From positions 1 to 64,000 of the forward strand of contig NZ_BMNN01000009.1 in NCBI RefSeq assembly GCF_014646575.1: a stretch of 64,000 bases of DNA, read 5' to 3'. Below, one piece after another: positions 1 through 9,354 of the stretch. Below the pieces are notes generated by a model. It ran no database searches. It saw nothing but the letters and a program-made list of their open reading frames with translations, and was not told the origin of the DNA. This stretch comes from Halopseudomonas pertucinogena (GTDB taxonomy: Bacteria; Pseudomonadota; Gammaproteobacteria; Pseudomonadales; Pseudomonadaceae). Each line of letters starts with the position of its first letter. The stretch's first letter is position 1. Both the position numbers and the translations under genes were made by a program.

Positions 1-108
1 GACGTGACCCTGATCGCTCCGATCGCCATGGAAGAAGGCCTGCGTTTCGCGATTCGCGAAGGCGGCCGTACCGTTGGCGCCGGCGTGGTTGCCAAGATCA
101 TCGCCTGA
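1..108 (+). CDS. tuf: Elongation factor Tu, C-terminal end (partial)
   Basis: Only the last 35 codons are present; the gene enters from the left edge. The translation starts [20 protein letters not shown] and ends in [10 protein letters not shown], which is the end of the EF-Tu beta-barrel domain 3. EF-Tu carries aminoacyl-tRNA to the ribosome as a GTP complex. It lies directly before the S10 operon, as in other gammaproteobacteria where tuf ends the str operon (rpsL-rpsG-fusA-tuf). A hairpin with a T-rich tail follows and separates it from the next operon. Confidence 0.95.
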   Translation, partial: DVTLIAPIAMEEGLRFAIREGGRTVGAGVVAKIIA

Positions 109-127
109 TGATCTGACACTATGCAGA

Positions 128-158
128 AGCCCCCGATGATCGGGGGCTTTTGTATTTT
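128..158 (+). terminator. Rho-independent terminator after tuf
   Basis: A perfect 10-bp stem (128-137 with 139-148) built around AGCCCCC/GGGGGCT is followed by a T-rich tract (148-158). It lies 20 bp after the tuf stop and just ahead of the S10 promoter. Confidence 0.9.
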
Positions 159-160
159 GG

Positions 161-190
161 TTGACACTGGTTTGGCGCATCTGTAAGATT
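161..190 (+). promoter_or_regulatory. Sigma-70 promoter of the S10 operon
   Basis: A consensus -35 box TTGACA (161-166), a 17-bp spacer and a -10 box TAAGAT (184-189) lie about 70 bp before rpsJ, immediately after the tuf terminator. The near-consensus match fits the high expression of ribosomal protein operons. Confidence 0.85.
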
Positions 191-261
191 GCGCCTCCCT
201 TGGATGGGCCCGCCTGTTTCCGGGTGTGCTCTGAAAATAGAAGCTTGGAGTTTCTGGTCAA

Positions 262-573
262 ATGCAGAACCAACAGATTCGTATTCGGTTGAAGGCTTTT
301 GACCATCGCCTGATAGATCAATCAACCCAGGAAATCGTGGATACCGCGAAGCGTACTGGGGCTCAGGTGCGTGGTCCGATACCTTTGCCGACGCGCAAAG
401 AGCGTTTTACCGTGCTGATTTCTCCGCACGTCAACAAAGATGCCCGGGATCAATATGAAATCCGTACCCACAAGCGGGTGCTGGATATCGTTCAGCCCAC
501 CGACAAGACTGTCGATGCGCTGATGAAACTGGACCTTGCAGCTGGCGTTGAGGTTCAGATCAGCCTCGGCTGA
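262..573 (+). CDS. rpsJ: 30S ribosomal protein S10 (NusE)
   Basis: The 103 residues match the family length. The N-terminus [14 protein letters not shown] and the segment THKRVLDI are S10 hallmarks. S10 assembles into the 30S head and, as NusE, joins NusB in transcription antitermination; nusB is also in this window at 40206. The ATG at 262 follows a TTGGAG ribosome site at 245-250. It is the first gene of the S10 operon and is followed by a 94-bp spacer with a hairpin before rplC. Confidence 0.97.
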   Translation: MQNQQIRIRLKAFDHRLIDQSTQEIVDTAKRTGAQVRGPIPLPTRKERFTVLISPHVNKDARDQYEIRTHKRVLDIVQPTDKTVDALMKLDLAAGVEVQISLG

Positions 574-597
574 TAGCCCCGAACGACGGGGGCTATC
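572..597 (+). promoter_or_regulatory. Hairpin between rpsJ and rplC
   Basis: The segment GATAGCCCCG (572-581) pairs with CGGGGGCTATC (587-597) with one bulge, starting in the rpsJ stop codon. No T-tract follows, so it is not a standard terminator. It could stabilise the rpsJ mRNA end or modulate readthrough into rplC. Function is inference. Confidence 0.4.
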
Positions 598-667
598 CAG
601 CCGTGTAACGCCCTGAAATGGGCGGCCATAGCGGGTAATAGCCCCGTGCACTTAAGAGGTTTACAAC

Positions 668-1306
668 ATGACTATTGGTGTAGTCGGCCGGAAATGCGGT
701 ATGACCCGCGTTTTCACTGAAGATGGTGTTTCCATTCCTGTTACGGTGGTTGAAGTCGAGCCAAACCGTATCACTCAAGTCAAGACCCTTGACACCGATG
801 GCTACTCTGCCATTCAGGTCACCGTTGGCGAGCGTCGCGCAAATCGCGTAACCAAGCCGATGGCAGGGCATTTTGCCAAGGCCAATATTGCTGCGGGCCG
901 CAGCGTATGCGAATTCCGCCTGGATGACGGCGCGGAATACGAAGCCGGTGCAGAAATCAATGTCGGTATTTTCGAAGCGGGCCAGAAAGTAGACGTTACC
1001 GGTCAGTCCAAGGGTAAGGGCTTCGCCGGTACCATCAAGCGCTGGAACTTCCGCGGTCAGGACGCCACCCACGGCAACTCCGTCTCCCACCGTGTTCCGG
1101 GTTCCATTGGCCAGTGCCAGACCCCGGGTCGCGTATTCAAGGGCAAGAAGATGGCCGGTCACATGGGTGCCGAGCGAGTGACCGTGCAGACCCTGGAAAT
1201 CGTACGCGTTGACGCCGAACGTAACCTGCTGCTGATCAAAGGCCCGGTTCCCGGCGCGCCCGGCAGCGACGTCATTGTTCGCCCGGCAGTCAAGGCCAAG
1301 GGTTAA
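668..1306 (+). CDS. rplC: 50S ribosomal protein L3
   Basis: The 212-residue protein starts [16 protein letters not shown] and carries the L3 loop region [21 protein letters not shown] near the middle, which reaches toward the peptidyl transferase centre and contains the glutamine methylated by PrmB in relatives. L3 is an early 23S rRNA assembly protein. The ATG follows TAAGAGGT with a 7-nt spacer. It is second in the S10 operon, 94 bp after rpsJ and 12 bp before rplD. Confidence 0.97.
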   Translation: MTIGVVGRKCGMTRVFTEDGVSIPVTVVEVEPNRITQVKTLDTDGYSAIQVTVGERRANRVTKPMAGHFAKANIAAGRSVCEFRLDDGAEYEAGAEINVGIFEAGQKVDVTGQSKGKGFAGTIKRWNFRGQDATHGNSVSHRVPGSIGQCQTPGRVFKGKKMAGHMGAERVTVQTLEIVRVDAERNLLLIKGPVPGAPGSDVIVRPAVKAKG

Positions 1307-1318
1307 GGGGGAGTTCTC

Positions 1319-1921
1319 ATGAATTTGAATGTAGCTGGTGCAAGCGCGATCGAAGTATCCGATCTGGCCTTTGCCACCGAGTTTAACGAAACCCTGGTTC
1401 ACCAGGCTGTTGTGGCCTACATGGCCGGTGGCCGTCAGGGCACCAAGCAGCAGAAGACCCGTTCTGAAGTGTCCGGCGGCGGCAAGAAGCCCTGGCGTCA
1501 GAAGGGCACCGGTCGCGCCCGTGCCGGTACCATCCGCAGCCCGATCTGGCGCGGGGGCGGTACCACCTTCGCAGCTCGTCCGCGCAACTTCGAACAGAAG
1601 CTGAACCGCAAGATGTACCGCGGCGCCATGCGCTCGATCCTGTCCGAACTGGTACGCCAGGAGCGTCTGGTTGTCGTGGAAAGCTTCGGTGTCGATGCAC
1701 CCAAGACCAAGGCCCTGGTTGGCAAGCTCAACGAGCTCAACCTGGAAAACGTGCTGATCGTTACCGACAGCCTGGATACCAACCTGTATCTGGCTGCTCG
1801 CAACCTGCCTCACGTCGACGTGCGTGATGTTCAGGGTTCAGACCCGGTCAGCCTGATCGCTTATGACAAGGTGCTGATCACCGTGCCTGCCGTCAAGAAG
1901 TTCGAGGAGATGCTGGGATGA
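1319..1921 (+). CDS. rplD: 50S ribosomal protein L4
   Basis: A 200-residue L4 with the extended loop rich in Gly, Arg and Lys (around [20 protein letters not shown]) that lines the exit tunnel; changes here affect macrolide sensitivity in other bacteria. In E. coli, L4 also represses the S10 operon; whether that holds here cannot be seen. A strong AGGGGGAG ribosome site precedes the ATG. The 3' end overlaps rplW by 4 nt (ATGA), pointing to translational coupling. Confidence 0.97.
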   Translation: MNLNVAGASAIEVSDLAFATEFNETLVHQAVVAYMAGGRQGTKQQKTRSEVSGGGKKPWRQKGTGRARAGTIRSPIWRGGGTTFAARPRNFEQKLNRKMYRGAMRSILSELVRQERLVVVESFGVDAPKTKALVGKLNELNLENVLIVTDSLDTNLYLAARNLPHVDVRDVQGSDPVSLIAYDKVLITVPAVKKFEEMLG

Positions 1922-2214
1922 ACCAGGAGCGCATTTTCAAAGTACTGCTCGGCCCGCATGTATCCGAAAAGGCTACCGGCCTGGCCGAGAAGCACAGCCA
2001 GATCGTGTTCAAGGTGGATACCACTGCGACCAAGCTGGAAATCAAGAAAGCCGTTGAGCAACTGTTCAACGTCAAGGTCGAGAAGGTTTCGACCCTGAAT
2101 GTCAAAGGCAAGACCAAGCGAACCGTTCGCGGCCTGGGCAAGCGTAATGACTGGAAGAAGGCGTATGTCAGCCTGCAGCCCGGTCAGGACATCGACTTCG
2201 CCAGCGCTGAATAA
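1918..2214 (+). CDS. rplW: 50S ribosomal protein L23
   Basis: The 98 residues contain the L23 pattern [20 protein letters not shown] near the N-terminus and the C-terminal GRRxxWKKAYV-like segment ([13 protein letters not shown]). L23 sits at the tunnel exit and is the docking site for trigger factor and SRP. The start codon lies inside the end of rplD (ATGA overlap). Confidence 0.97.
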   Translation: MNQERIFKVLLGPHVSEKATGLAEKHSQIVFKVDTTATKLEIKKAVEQLFNVKVEKVSTLNVKGKTKRTVRGLGKRNDWKKAYVSLQPGQDIDFASAE

Positions 2215-2228
2215 GAAAGGGGTACATC

Positions 2229-3053
2229 ATGGCAATTGTTAAATGTAAACCTACTTCCGCTGGCCGCCGCTTCGTTGTAAAGGTCGTTAACTCGGACCTG
2301 CACAAGGGTGCTCCCTATGCACCTCTGCTGGAGAAGCAAGGCAAGTCCGGTGGTCGTAACAACAATGGCCGCATTACCACGCGTCATCGTGGGGGCGGTC
2401 ACAAGCAGCACTATCGTCTGGTCGATTTTCGTCGCAACAAGGATGGCATCCCTGCCACCGTTGAGCGCGTCGAATACGATCCGAACCGTACCGCTCATAT
2501 TGCTCTGCTGAAGTATGCCGATGGCGAGCGTCGCTACATCATCGCCCCCCGTGGTGTTGTTGCTGGCGATCAGCTGATCAACGGTGCCGAAGCGCCGATC
2601 AAGCCGGGCAACTGTCTGCCGCTGCGCAACATTCCGGTGGGTAGCACTATCCACGCGATCGAGCTGAAGCCCGGCAAGGGTGCTCAGGTTGCCCGCAGTG
2701 CCGGTGCATCCGTTCAGCTGGTAGCCCGTGAAGGTGCCTATGTCACCGTTCGCCTGCGTTCCGGCGAGATGCGCAAGATCCTCGGCGAGTGCCGCGCCAC
2801 CCTGGGCGAAGCGTCCAATGGTGAGCACAGCCTGCGCTCCCTGGGCAAGGCCGGTGCCACTCGCTGGCGCGGCGTACGTCCGACCGTTCGTGGTGTCGCC
2901 ATGAACCCGGTCGACCACCCGCATGGTGGTGGTGAAGGGCGTACTTCTGGTGGTCGTCATCCGGTGTCGCCGTGGGGCTTCCCCACCAAGGGTGCCAAGA
3001 CTCGGTCCAACAAGCGCACAGACAACATGATTGTCCGTCGTCGCAGCAAGTAA
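2229..3053 (+). CDS. rplB: 50S ribosomal protein L2
   Basis: The 274-residue protein has the family length. The C-terminal motif [21 protein letters not shown] contains the conserved histidine of L2 linked to subunit association and peptidyl transfer. The basic Gly/Arg-rich N-terminal segment ([19 protein letters not shown]) binds 23S rRNA. An AAAGGGG ribosome site lies before the ATG. It lies between rplW and rpsS in the standard S10 order. Confidence 0.97.
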   Translation: MAIVKCKPTSAGRRFVVKVVNSDLHKGAPYAPLLEKQGKSGGRNNNGRITTRHRGGGHKQHYRLVDFRRNKDGIPATVERVEYDPNRTAHIALLKYADGERRYIIAPRGVVAGDQLINGAEAPIKPGNCLPLRNIPVGSTIHAIELKPGKGAQVARSAGASVQLVAREGAYVTVRLRSGEMRKILGECRATLGEASNGEHSLRSLGKAGATRWRGVRPTVRGVAMNPVDHPHGGGEGRTSGGRHPVSPWGFPTKGAKTRSNKRTDNMIVRRRSK

Positions 3054-3068
3054 TAGAGGGGAAACGAC

Positions 3069-3344
3069 GTGCCGCGTTCTCTGAAGAAAGGTCCTTTTAT
3101 CGATCTTCACCTGTTGAAGAAGGTCGAAACCGCAGCAGAAAAGAACGACCGCAAGCCAGTCAAGACCTGGTCGCGCCGTTCCATGGTTCTGCCGCAGATG
3201 GTCGGTCTGACCATCGCAGTACACAACGGTCGTCAGCATGTCCCGGTTATCGTTACCGAAGACATGGTCGGCCACAAACTCGGCGAATTTGCTGCCACCC
3301 GTACCTACCGTGGTCACGTGGCAGACAAGAAAGCCAAGCGCTAA
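3069..3344 (+). CDS. rpsS: 30S ribosomal protein S19
   Basis: The 91 residues start [19 protein letters not shown] and include [15 protein letters not shown], typical of S19, which pairs with S13 in the 30S head and contacts the A-site tRNA. The start is GTG at 3069, preceded by AGAGGGGAAACGAC. No in-frame ATG gives the conserved N-terminus, so the GTG call is firm. Confidence 0.97.
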   Translation: MPRSLKKGPFIDLHLLKKVETAAEKNDRKPVKTWSRRSMVLPQMVGLTIAVHNGRQHVPVIVTEDMVGHKLGEFAATRTYRGHVADKKAKR

Positions 3345-3356
3345 GGGGTTAGGAAG

Positions 3357-3689
3357 ATGGAAGTAGCCGCTACAGTTAAAGGCGCCAAACTTTCTGCCCA
3401 GAAAGCACGCCTGGTTGCCGACCAGATCCGCGGGAAGAAAGTGGATGAGGCCCTGAATCTGCTGACTTTCAGCAACAAGAAGGCCGCTGATGTCATCAAG
3501 AAAGTGCTCGAGTCGGCGATTGCCAACGCCGAGCATAACGATGGCGCAGACGTGGATGACCTGAAGGTCTCCACCGTGTTTGTTAACGAAGGTCGCTCCC
3601 TGAAGCGCATCATGCCACGTGCCAAGGGCCGTGCTGATCGCATCATCAAGCGGTCTTGCCACATCACGGTCAAGGTTGCTGACAAGTAG
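3357..3689 (+). CDS. rplV: 50S ribosomal protein L22
   Basis: The 110-residue protein begins [26 protein letters not shown]-like and has the tunnel-reaching beta hairpin near residues 80-100 ([18 protein letters not shown]), the site of macrolide resistance changes in other bacteria. L22 contacts all 23S domains. The gene follows rpsS by 12 bp and precedes rpsC by 9 bp. Confidence 0.97.
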   Translation: MEVAATVKGAKLSAQKARLVADQIRGKKVDEALNLLTFSNKKAADVIKKVLESAIANAEHNDGADVDDLKVSTVFVNEGRSLKRIMPRAKGRADRIIKRSCHITVKVADK

Positions 3690-3698
3690 GAGTCGATC

Positions 3699-4379
3699 AT
3701 GGGTCAGAAAGTAAATCCGACGGGTATTCGCCTCGGTATCGTTAAACAGCACACTTCGGTGTGGTATGCAGATGGTCGCACTTACGCGGACTATCTGAAC
3801 ACAGACCTGAAGGTACGTCAGTACATCCAGGACAAACTGAAAGCCGCCTCTGTCAGCCGCGTTGATATTCAGCGTCCGGCCCAGACCGCTCGCATCACCA
3901 TTCACACTGCCCGTCCCGGCATCGTGATTGGCAAGAAGGGCGAGGACGTCGAAAAGCTGCGTCAGGACCTGACCCAGCAGATGGGCGTGCCGGTACATAT
4001 CAACATCGAAGAAATCCGCAAGCCGGAGCTCGATGCTGGTCTGGTGGCGCAGAGCGTTGCTCAACAGCTGGAGCGTCGTGTGATGTTCCGTCGTGCGATG
4101 AAGCGCGCGGTTCAGAACACCATGCGTATCGGTGGCAAGGGTATCAAGATCCAGGTCAGCGGCCGTCTCGGCGGCGCCGAGATCGCCCGTACCGAATGGT
4201 ACCGTGAAGGCCGTGTGCCGCTGCACACCCTGCGTGCCGATATCGACTACGCAACGGCTGAAGCCCACACCACCTACGGTGTGATCGGTGTGAAGGTTTG
4301 GATTTTCAAGGGTGAGGTCATCGGTGGCCAGCCTGAGGAAGTCAAAGCCGTCGCGACCAAGAAAAAAGCTGCTAAGTAA
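3699..4379 (+). CDS. rpsC: 30S ribosomal protein S3
   Basis: The 226 residues start [16 protein letters not shown] and contain a type II KH domain with the motif [17 protein letters not shown] (about residues 69-85). S3 lies at the mRNA entry tunnel and helps unwind mRNA. The C-terminus is a lysine-rich tail. A GGAG ribosome site precedes the ATG. Confidence 0.97.
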   Translation: MGQKVNPTGIRLGIVKQHTSVWYADGRTYADYLNTDLKVRQYIQDKLKAASVSRVDIQRPAQTARITIHTARPGIVIGKKGEDVEKLRQDLTQQMGVPVHINIEEIRKPELDAGLVAQSVAQQLERRVMFRRAMKRAVQNTMRIGGKGIKIQVSGRLGGAEIARTEWYREGRVPLHTLRADIDYATAEAHTTYGVIGVKVWIFKGEVIGGQPEEVKAVATKKKAAK

Positions 4380-4390
4380 GGGGTACGCAC

Positions 4391-4804
4391 ATGTTACAAC
4401 CCAAGCGTACGAAGTTCCGCAAGCAAATGACCGGCCACAACCGTGGTCTGGCGCATCGCGGCAGTAAGGTGAGCTTTGGCGAATACGCATTGAAATCCGT
4501 CAGCCGTGGTCGTCTGACCGCGCGTCAGATCGAAGCGGCACGTCGTGCTCTGACTCGTCACGTCAAGCGTGGCGGTAAAATCTGGATCCGTGTCTTCCCT
4601 GACAAGCCGATCTCCAAGAAGCCTCTCGAGGTGCGGATGGGTAAAGGTAAGGGTAACGTCGAATACTGGGTAGCCCAGATTCAGCCGGGCAAGGTCCTGT
4701 ACGAGATTGAAGGTGTTTCCGAAGAGCTGGCGCGCGAGGCTTTTGCCCTGGCCGCTGCCAAGCTGCCGCTGGCAACCACCTTCGTTAAGCGGACGGTGAT
4801 GTGA
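4391..4804 (+). CDS. rplP: 50S ribosomal protein L16
   Basis: The 137-residue protein begins [19 protein letters not shown] and contains [17 protein letters not shown] and [14 protein letters not shown], which define L16. It binds near the A-site tRNA and carries the arginine hydroxylated by RoxA in E. coli (inside the [12 protein letters not shown] segment). The stop codon overlaps the rpmC start by 1 nt (TGATG). Confidence 0.97.
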   Translation: MLQPKRTKFRKQMTGHNRGLAHRGSKVSFGEYALKSVSRGRLTARQIEAARRALTRHVKRGGKIWIRVFPDKPISKKPLEVRMGKGKGNVEYWVAQIQPGKVLYEIEGVSEELAREAFALAAAKLPLATTFVKRTVM

Positions 4805-4995
4805 TGAAAGCGACAGAACTTCGTGAAAAATCTGCCGAGCAGCTGAACGAACAGCTGCTCACCCTGCTGCGCGACCAGTTCAACCTGCGCATGCAGAAGG
4901 CAACCGGTCAACTGGGCCAGAGTCACCTGCTGAAGCAGACCAAGCGTGACATCGCTCGCGTCAAGACCGTGCTGAAACAGAAAGGTGGTAACTGA
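4804..4995 (+). CDS. rpmC: 50S ribosomal protein L29
   Basis: A 63-residue L29 starting [19 protein letters not shown] chose the ATG at 4804 over an in-frame GTG at 4801 because it gives the conserved family N-terminus and overlaps the rplP stop as TGATG. L29 lies beside L23 at the tunnel exit. It precedes rpsQ by 2 bp. Confidence 0.95.
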   Translation: MKATELREKSAEQLNEQLLTLLRDQFNLRMQKATGQLGQSHLLKQTKRDIARVKTVLKQKGGN

Positions 4996-4997
4996 TC

Positions 4998-5261
4998 ATG
5001 GCCGAGAACTCTATCGTTCGTACTGTCACTGGCCGTGTGGTCAGCGACAAGATGGAAAAAACCGTTACTGTGCTCGTTGAGCGTCAGGTAAAGCACCCGC
5101 TGTATGGCAAGTACCTGCGTCGCTCTACCAAGCTGCATGCGCATGACGAGAACAACGAATGCCGCATTGGTGATCTGGTGACCATTCGGGAAACCCGCCC
5201 CTTGGCCAAGACCAAGAGCTGGACCCTGGTACAGATCGACGAGCGCGCGGCGCAAGTCTAA
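4998..5261 (+). CDS. rpsQ: 30S ribosomal protein S17
   Basis: The 87 residues show the S17 OB fold with the pattern [28 protein letters not shown] split across the first 45 residues, and [18 protein letters not shown] toward the end. S17 is a primary 16S rRNA binder of the 30S body. It is the last gene of the classical S10 operon; rplN follows 43 bp downstream with no terminator seen. Confidence 0.97.
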   Translation: MAENSIVRTVTGRVVSDKMEKTVTVLVERQVKHPLYGKYLRRSTKLHAHDENNECRIGDLVTIRETRPLAKTKSWTLVQIDERAAQV

Positions 5262-5304
5262 GCCCGCGCGTTTATAGCGGAATTTTCAAGGGTCGGAGAA
5301 AGTT

Positions 5305-5673
5305 ATGATTCAGACTCAATCCATGCTGGATGTGGCTGACAACAGTGGTGCTCGTCGTGTCATGTGCATCAAGGTTCTGGGCGGTTCTCACCGCCGCTAC
5401 GCCGGCATTGGCGATATCATCAAAGTGACCGTGAAGGAAGCGATTCCCCGCGGCAAAGTAAAGAAAGGCCAGGTGCTGACTGCCGTTATCGTGCGTACCC
5501 GTCACGGCGTACGCCGTACCGACGGTTCGCTGATCCGTTTCGATGGCAACGCTGCTGTTCTGCTCAACAACAAGAACGAGCCGATCGGTACCCGCATCTT
5601 TGGGCCAGTGACGCGTGAGCTGCGCAACGAGCAGTTCATGAAGATCGTTTCCCTCGCGCCCGAAGTGCTGTAA
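5305..5673 (+). CDS. rplN: 50S ribosomal protein L14
   Basis: A 122-residue L14, the usual length, starting [20 protein letters not shown] and ending in [12 protein letters not shown]14 forms an intersubunit bridge with 16S rRNA. It opens the spc group of genes. The 43-bp gap after rpsQ holds a GGTCGGAGAAAG ribosome site; I see no clear promoter, so the S10 and spc genes may be cotranscribed. Confidence 0.97.
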   Translation: MIQTQSMLDVADNSGARRVMCIKVLGGSHRRYAGIGDIIKVTVKEAIPRGKVKKGQVLTAVIVRTRHGVRRTDGSLIRFDGNAAVLLNNKNEPIGTRIFGPVTRELRNEQFMKIVSLAPEVL

Positions 5674-5684
5674 GGAGCCCGGTC

Positions 5685-5999
5685 ATGCAAAAGATCAAAC
5701 GTGACGACGACGTCATCGTCATCGCCGGTAAAGACAAAGGCAAGCGCGGCAAGGCCCAGAAGGTCCTGGCCGACAACCGCCTGGTCGTCACCGGTGTCAA
5801 CATTATCAAGCGCCACACCAAGCCGAACCCCATGGCCGGTGTACAGGGCGGTATTGTTGAAAAGGAGGCGCCCATCCACGTCTCCAACGTGGCTATCTTC
5901 AACCCTGAGACCAGCAAGGCCGATCGCGTCGGCTTCAAGGTCGAAGACGGTAAGAAGGTTCGTATTTTCAAGTCGACGCAAAAAGCCGTCGACGCTTGA
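5685..5999 (+). CDS. rplX: 50S ribosomal protein L24
   Basis: The 104-residue protein begins [20 protein letters not shown], a KOW motif, as in L24, one of the two assembly initiator proteins of the 50S subunit. [18 protein letters not shown] is also conserved. An AAGGAG ribosome site lies before the ATG, 11 bp after rplN. Confidence 0.97.
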   Translation: MQKIKRDDDVIVIAGKDKGKRGKAQKVLADNRLVVTGVNIIKRHTKPNPMAGVQGGIVEKEAPIHVSNVAIFNPETSKADRVGFKVEDGKKVRIFKSTQKAVDA

Positions 6000-6016
6000 G
6001 AGTCCAGGTGCTTACC

Positions 6017-6556
6017 ATGGCAAGATTGAAAGAACATTATCGGAACACGCTTGTTCCGCAGCTCAAGGAAGAACTTGGCCTGCAGAACGTGATGGAAGTT
6101 CCGAAGATCACCAAGATCACCCTGAACATGGGTCTTGGTGAAGCAGTGGGTGACAAGAAGGTCATCGAGAACGCACTGGCAGACCTGGAGAAGATCACCG
6201 GCCGTAAGGGCATCGTGACCTACTCCCGCAAGTCGATCGCCGGCTTCAAGATCCGTGACGGCTGGCCGATCGGTGTCAAGGTGACCCTGCGTCGTGAGCA
6301 GATGTACGAATTCCTGGATCGCCTGCTGTCGATCTCGCTGCCGCGGGTGCGTGACTTCCGTGGCCTGAATGCCAAGTCCTTCGACGGTCGCGGCAACTAC
6401 AGCATGGGCGTGAAAGAGCAGATCATCTTCCCGGAAATCGATTACGACAAGATCGATGCCCTGCGTGGTCTGGACATCACCTTCACCACCACTGCCCGGA
6501 ATGACGACGAAGGCCGTGCGCTGCTGCGTGCGTTTGCTTTCCCGTTCCGCAACTAG
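6017..6556 (+). CDS. rplE: 50S ribosomal protein L5
   Basis: A 179-residue L5 starting [20 protein letters not shown]. The ATG at 6017 gives exactly the family length; the reading frame is open upstream to 5996 but that extension is not conserved. Motifs include [11 protein letters not shown] and [16 protein letters not shown]5 binds 5S rRNA and contacts the P-site tRNA. Confidence 0.97.
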   Translation: MARLKEHYRNTLVPQLKEELGLQNVMEVPKITKITLNMGLGEAVGDKKVIENALADLEKITGRKGIVTYSRKSIAGFKIRDGWPIGVKVTLRREQMYEFLDRLLSISLPRVRDFRGLNAKSFDGRGNYSMGVKEQIIFPEIDYDKIDALRGLDITFTTTARNDDEGRALLRAFAFPFRN

Positions 6557-6565
6557 GAGTCAGCA

Positions 6566-6871
6566 ATGGCCAAAATCAGTATGAAGAACCGCGAGCTCAA
6601 GCGTGCTCGTCTGGTTGCCAAGTACGCCGCCAAGCGTGCTGAGCTGAAGGCGCTGGTGGGCAACGTCAATGCATCCGTCGAGGATCGTTGGAATGCTCAG
6701 GTAGCCCTGCAGAAACTGCCGCGTGATGCGAGCCCCGTTCGTCAGCGTAACCGCTGCCGCATGACCGGCCGTCCGCACGGTGTATACCGCAAATTCGGTC
6801 TTTCCCGCATCAAACTGCGCGAAGCTGCCATGCGCGGTGATGTACCCGGTCTGGTCAAGGCCAGCTGGTAA
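6566..6871 (+). CDS. rpsN: 30S ribosomal protein S14
   Basis: A 101-residue S14 of the long, zinc-free (C-) type: the C-terminal region [21 protein letters not shown] keeps one cysteine but lacks the two CxxC pairs of zinc-binding S14. S14 helps build the 30S head. The gene follows rplE by 9 bp. Confidence 0.96.
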   Translation: MAKISMKNRELKRARLVAKYAAKRAELKALVGNVNASVEDRWNAQVALQKLPRDASPVRQRNRCRMTGRPHGVYRKFGLSRIKLREAAMRGDVPGLVKASW

Positions 6872-6909
6872 ACAAGACCTTACTTACTCGTTTCAGGAGC
6901 ACCAAGCCC

Positions 6910-7302
6910 ATGAGTATGCAGGACCCGTTAGCCGATATGCTAACCCGTATCCGTAATGCCCAGATGGCTGAAAAGTCCAGTGTCAGCATGCCTTCGGCAA
7001 AGCTGAAGGTGGCTGTCGCCAAAGTATTGACCGAAGAAGGCTATGTAGCCGGTTACGATGTTCAGGGCGACACCAAGCCTGTCCTGTCCATCGAACTGAA
7101 GTACTTCGAGGGCAAGCCGGTAATTGAAGAGCTGAAGCGCACCAGCCGTCCTGGTCTGCGTCAGTACAAATCCGCGGACCAGCTGCCCAAGGTCAAGGGT
7201 GGACTGGGTGTTTCGATCGTCTCCACCAACAAGGGTGTCATGACTGATCGCGCCGCTCGCGCTGCCGGTATCGGCGGCGAAGTGCTCTGCACCGTATTCT
7301 GA
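6910..7302 (+). CDS. rpsH: 30S ribosomal protein S8
   Basis: The 130-residue protein starts [18 protein letters not shown] and ends with the family motif [10 protein letters not shown]8 is a primary 16S binder and in E. coli represses the spc operon by binding its mRNA near rplE; this was not tested here. A CAGGAGC ribosome site supports the ATG at 6910. Confidence 0.97.
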   Translation: MSMQDPLADMLTRIRNAQMAEKSSVSMPSAKLKVAVAKVLTEEGYVAGYDVQGDTKPVLSIELKYFEGKPVIEELKRTSRPGLRQYKSADQLPKVKGGLGVSIVSTNKGVMTDRAARAAGIGGEVLCTVF

Positions 7303-7314
7303 TAGGGGGTTACG

Positions 7315-7845
7315 ATGTCTCGCGTCGCAAAGAACCCTGTCAAATTGCCACAGGGTGTAGAAATCAAGGTTGACGGTCAGGAAGTGTCGGTCAAAGGCCC
7401 CAAGGGTGCCCTGAACCTGAGCATGCATCCGGCCGTTGAAATGATCCAGGAAGAGGGCGAGCTGCGTTTCGCTCCGCGTCCCGGAAGTGTCAATGCAGCC
7501 ATGGCCGGTACCACCCGTGCACTGGTCAACAACATGGTTGTCGGCGTCAGCCAGGGCTTCGAGCGCAAGCTGCAGCTGGTTGGTGTGGGTTACCGCGCGC
7601 AGGCCAAGGGTCAGACCCTGTCCCTGGCGCTGGGTTTCTCCCACCCGGTCGATTATCAGCTGCCGGAGGGCGTTTCCGTGGAAACCCCAAGCCAGACTGA
7701 TATCGTCATCAAAGGTATCGACAAGCAACTGGTCGGTCAGGTAGCTGCGGAAATCCGTGACTTCCGTCGTCCCGAGCCCTACAAGGGCAAGGGTGTTCGC
7801 TACGCCGATGAGATCGTGCGTCGTAAAGAAGCCAAGAAGAAGTAG
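7315..7845 (+). CDS. rplF: 50S ribosomal protein L6
   Basis: A 176-residue L6 with the two repeated alpha/beta domains. The conserved C-terminal signature [14 protein letters not shown] is present near residues 149-162. L6 lies near the factor-binding GTPase centre. An AGGGGG ribosome site precedes the ATG; 12 bp separate it from rpsH. Confidence 0.97.
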   Translation: MSRVAKNPVKLPQGVEIKVDGQEVSVKGPKGALNLSMHPAVEMIQEEGELRFAPRPGSVNAAMAGTTRALVNNMVVGVSQGFERKLQLVGVGYRAQAKGQTLSLALGFSHPVDYQLPEGVSVETPSQTDIVIKGIDKQLVGQVAAEIRDFRRPEPYKGKGVRYADEIVRRKEAKKK

Positions 7846-7855
7846 GGCATAGAAA

Positions 7856-8206
7856 ATGAGCGATAAAAAAGTTATTCGTCTCCGTCGCGCTCGTCGTTCG
7901 CGTCTGAAACTGCGCGAGCTCGAAGCCGTACGTCTGTGCGTGTACCGTTCTTCGCAGCACATGTACGCGCAAGTGATCTCCGCCGATGGTTCCAAGGTTC
8001 TGGCCAGCGCCTCCACTCTTGACGCCAGCCTGCGCGGTGGCAACACCGGCAATGCTGAAGCCGCCAAGAAAGTGGGACTTCTGGTTGCCGAGCGTGCCAA
8101 GGCCGCCGGTGTAACTCAGGTCTCCTTCGACCGTTCCGGCTTCAAGTATCATGGCCGCGTGAAAGCGCTGGCCGACGCCGCTCGTGAAGGCGGGCTGGAA
8201 TTCTAA
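7856..8206 (+). CDS. rplR: 50S ribosomal protein L18
   Basis: The 116 residues show an arginine-rich N-terminus ([12 protein letters not shown]) that binds 5S rRNA and the C-terminal [20 protein letters not shown] motif of L18. The gene lies 10 bp after rplF and 10 bp before rpsE. Confidence 0.97.
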   Translation: MSDKKVIRLRRARRSRLKLRELEAVRLCVYRSSQHMYAQVISADGSKVLASASTLDASLRGGNTGNAEAAKKVGLLVAERAKAAGVTQVSFDRSGFKYHGRVKALADAAREGGLEF

Positions 8207-8216
8207 GGGTAGAGCT

Positions 8217-8720
8217 ATGGCTAATTTCGATCAAAAGCGTGACGAAGGTTACATTGAGAAGCTGGTTCAGGTTAACCGCGTCGCCAAAGTAGTTAAGGGC
8301 GGTCGGATCTTTGCCTTCACAGCGCTGACGGTAGTCGGCGATGGCAATGGTCGCGTGGGCTTCGGTCGTGGCAAGGCGCGTGAAGTGCCCGCCGCCATCC
8401 AGAAGGCCATGGAAGCCGCACGTCGTAACATGATCCAGGTGGATCTGAATGGCACCACCATTCAGTACCCGCTGCGGGCTGCTCATGGTGCCTCCAAGGT
8501 GTTCATGATGCCGGCCTCCGAAGGTACCGGTGTCATCGCCGGTGGCGCGATGCGCGCTGTTCTGGAAGCCGCTGGCATCCACAACGTACTGGCCAAATGT
8601 TACGGTTCCACCAACCCGGTCAACGTCGTTCAGGCTACCTACAAGGGTCTGAAGTCCATGCAGTCTCCCGATTCCGTGGCGGCCAAGCGTGGCAAGACCG
8701 TTGAAGATATCGTGGGGTAA
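8217..8720 (+). CDS. rpsE: 30S ribosomal protein S5
   Basis: The 167-residue protein starts [20 protein letters not shown]. The ATG at 8217 is chosen over in-frame codons inside rplR because it begins the conserved sequence and follows AAGGGTAGAG. It has the double-stranded RNA-binding-like fold with [19 protein letters not shown]5 lies at the mRNA entry site and affects decoding accuracy. Confidence 0.97.
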   Translation: MANFDQKRDEGYIEKLVQVNRVAKVVKGGRIFAFTALTVVGDGNGRVGFGRGKAREVPAAIQKAMEAARRNMIQVDLNGTTIQYPLRAAHGASKVFMMPASEGTGVIAGGAMRAVLEAAGIHNVLAKCYGSTNPVNVVQATYKGLKSMQSPDSVAAKRGKTVEDIVG

Positions 8721-8726
8721 GCTGAC

Positions 8727-8909
8727 ATGGCTAATGCAAAAATCAAAGTCACCCAGTACAAGAGCGTGATCGGTCGTCTGCCGAGCCACAAGGCCTGCAT
8801 CCAGGGCCTGGGCCTGCGCCGCATCGGTCACACCGTGGAAGTCGAAGATACGCCTGCCGTGCGTGGGATGATCAACAAGGTCGCCTACATGGTGCGGGTT
8901 GAGGGTTAA
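8727..8909 (+). CDS. rpmD: 50S ribosomal protein L30
   Basis: A 60-residue L30 with the pattern [18 protein letters not shown] followed by [17 protein letters not shown]. Family members of this short bacterial type are about 58-60 aa. It lies between rpsE (6 bp) and rplO (3 bp), as in other spc operons. Confidence 0.96.
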   Translation: MANAKIKVTQYKSVIGRLPSHKACIQGLGLRRIGHTVEVEDTPAVRGMINKVAYMVRVEG

Positions 8910-8912
8910 GAC

Positions 8913-9347
8913 ATGAAACTGAATGATCTGCGTTCCGCGCCCGGCGCACGCCCAGCCAAGCTGCGCGTCGGTCGTGGTATCGGCAGCGGCCTGGGCAAGA
9001 CTGCCGGCCGTGGCCACAAGGGTTTGACTTCGCGTTCCGGCGGTACCGTCGCTCCTGGTTTCGAGGGTGGTCAACAGCCGTTGCACCGCCGTCTGCCCAA
9101 GTTCGGCTTCGTATCCCGCATTGCGATGGTCACCACGGAAATCCGCACCAGCGAGCTGAACAAGCTGGATGTGGACGTCATCGATCTGCAGGCGCTGAAA
9201 GATGCCAACATCATCGGCGGCAAGTACGAGCGCGCGAAGGTGGTTCTGTCCGGAGAAGTAACCAAGGCGGTTACCATCAAGGGCCTGAAGGCTACCAAGG
9301 GTGCCCGTGCAGCAATCGAAGCAGCTGGCGGCAAGATCGAGGAATAA
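8913..9347 (+). CDS. rplO: 50S ribosomal protein L15
   Basis: The 144 residues begin [20 protein letters not shown] and include the Gly/Arg-rich [18 protein letters not shown] stretch that threads into 23S rRNA. L15 is a late assembly protein. It ends 7 bp before secY. Confidence 0.97.
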   Translation: MKLNDLRSAPGARPAKLRVGRGIGSGLGKTAGRGHKGLTSRSGGTVAPGFEGGQQPLHRRLPKFGFVSRIAMVTTEIRTSELNKLDVDVIDLQALKDANIIGGKYERAKVVLSGEVTKAVTIKGLKATKGARAAIEAAGGKIEE

Positions 9348-9354
9348 GGACTAC

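Noticed and set aside
2184-4490. 768-codon open frame opposite rplB-rpsC
   Set aside because: Crosses several certain ribosomal protein genes on the other strand and has no motif.
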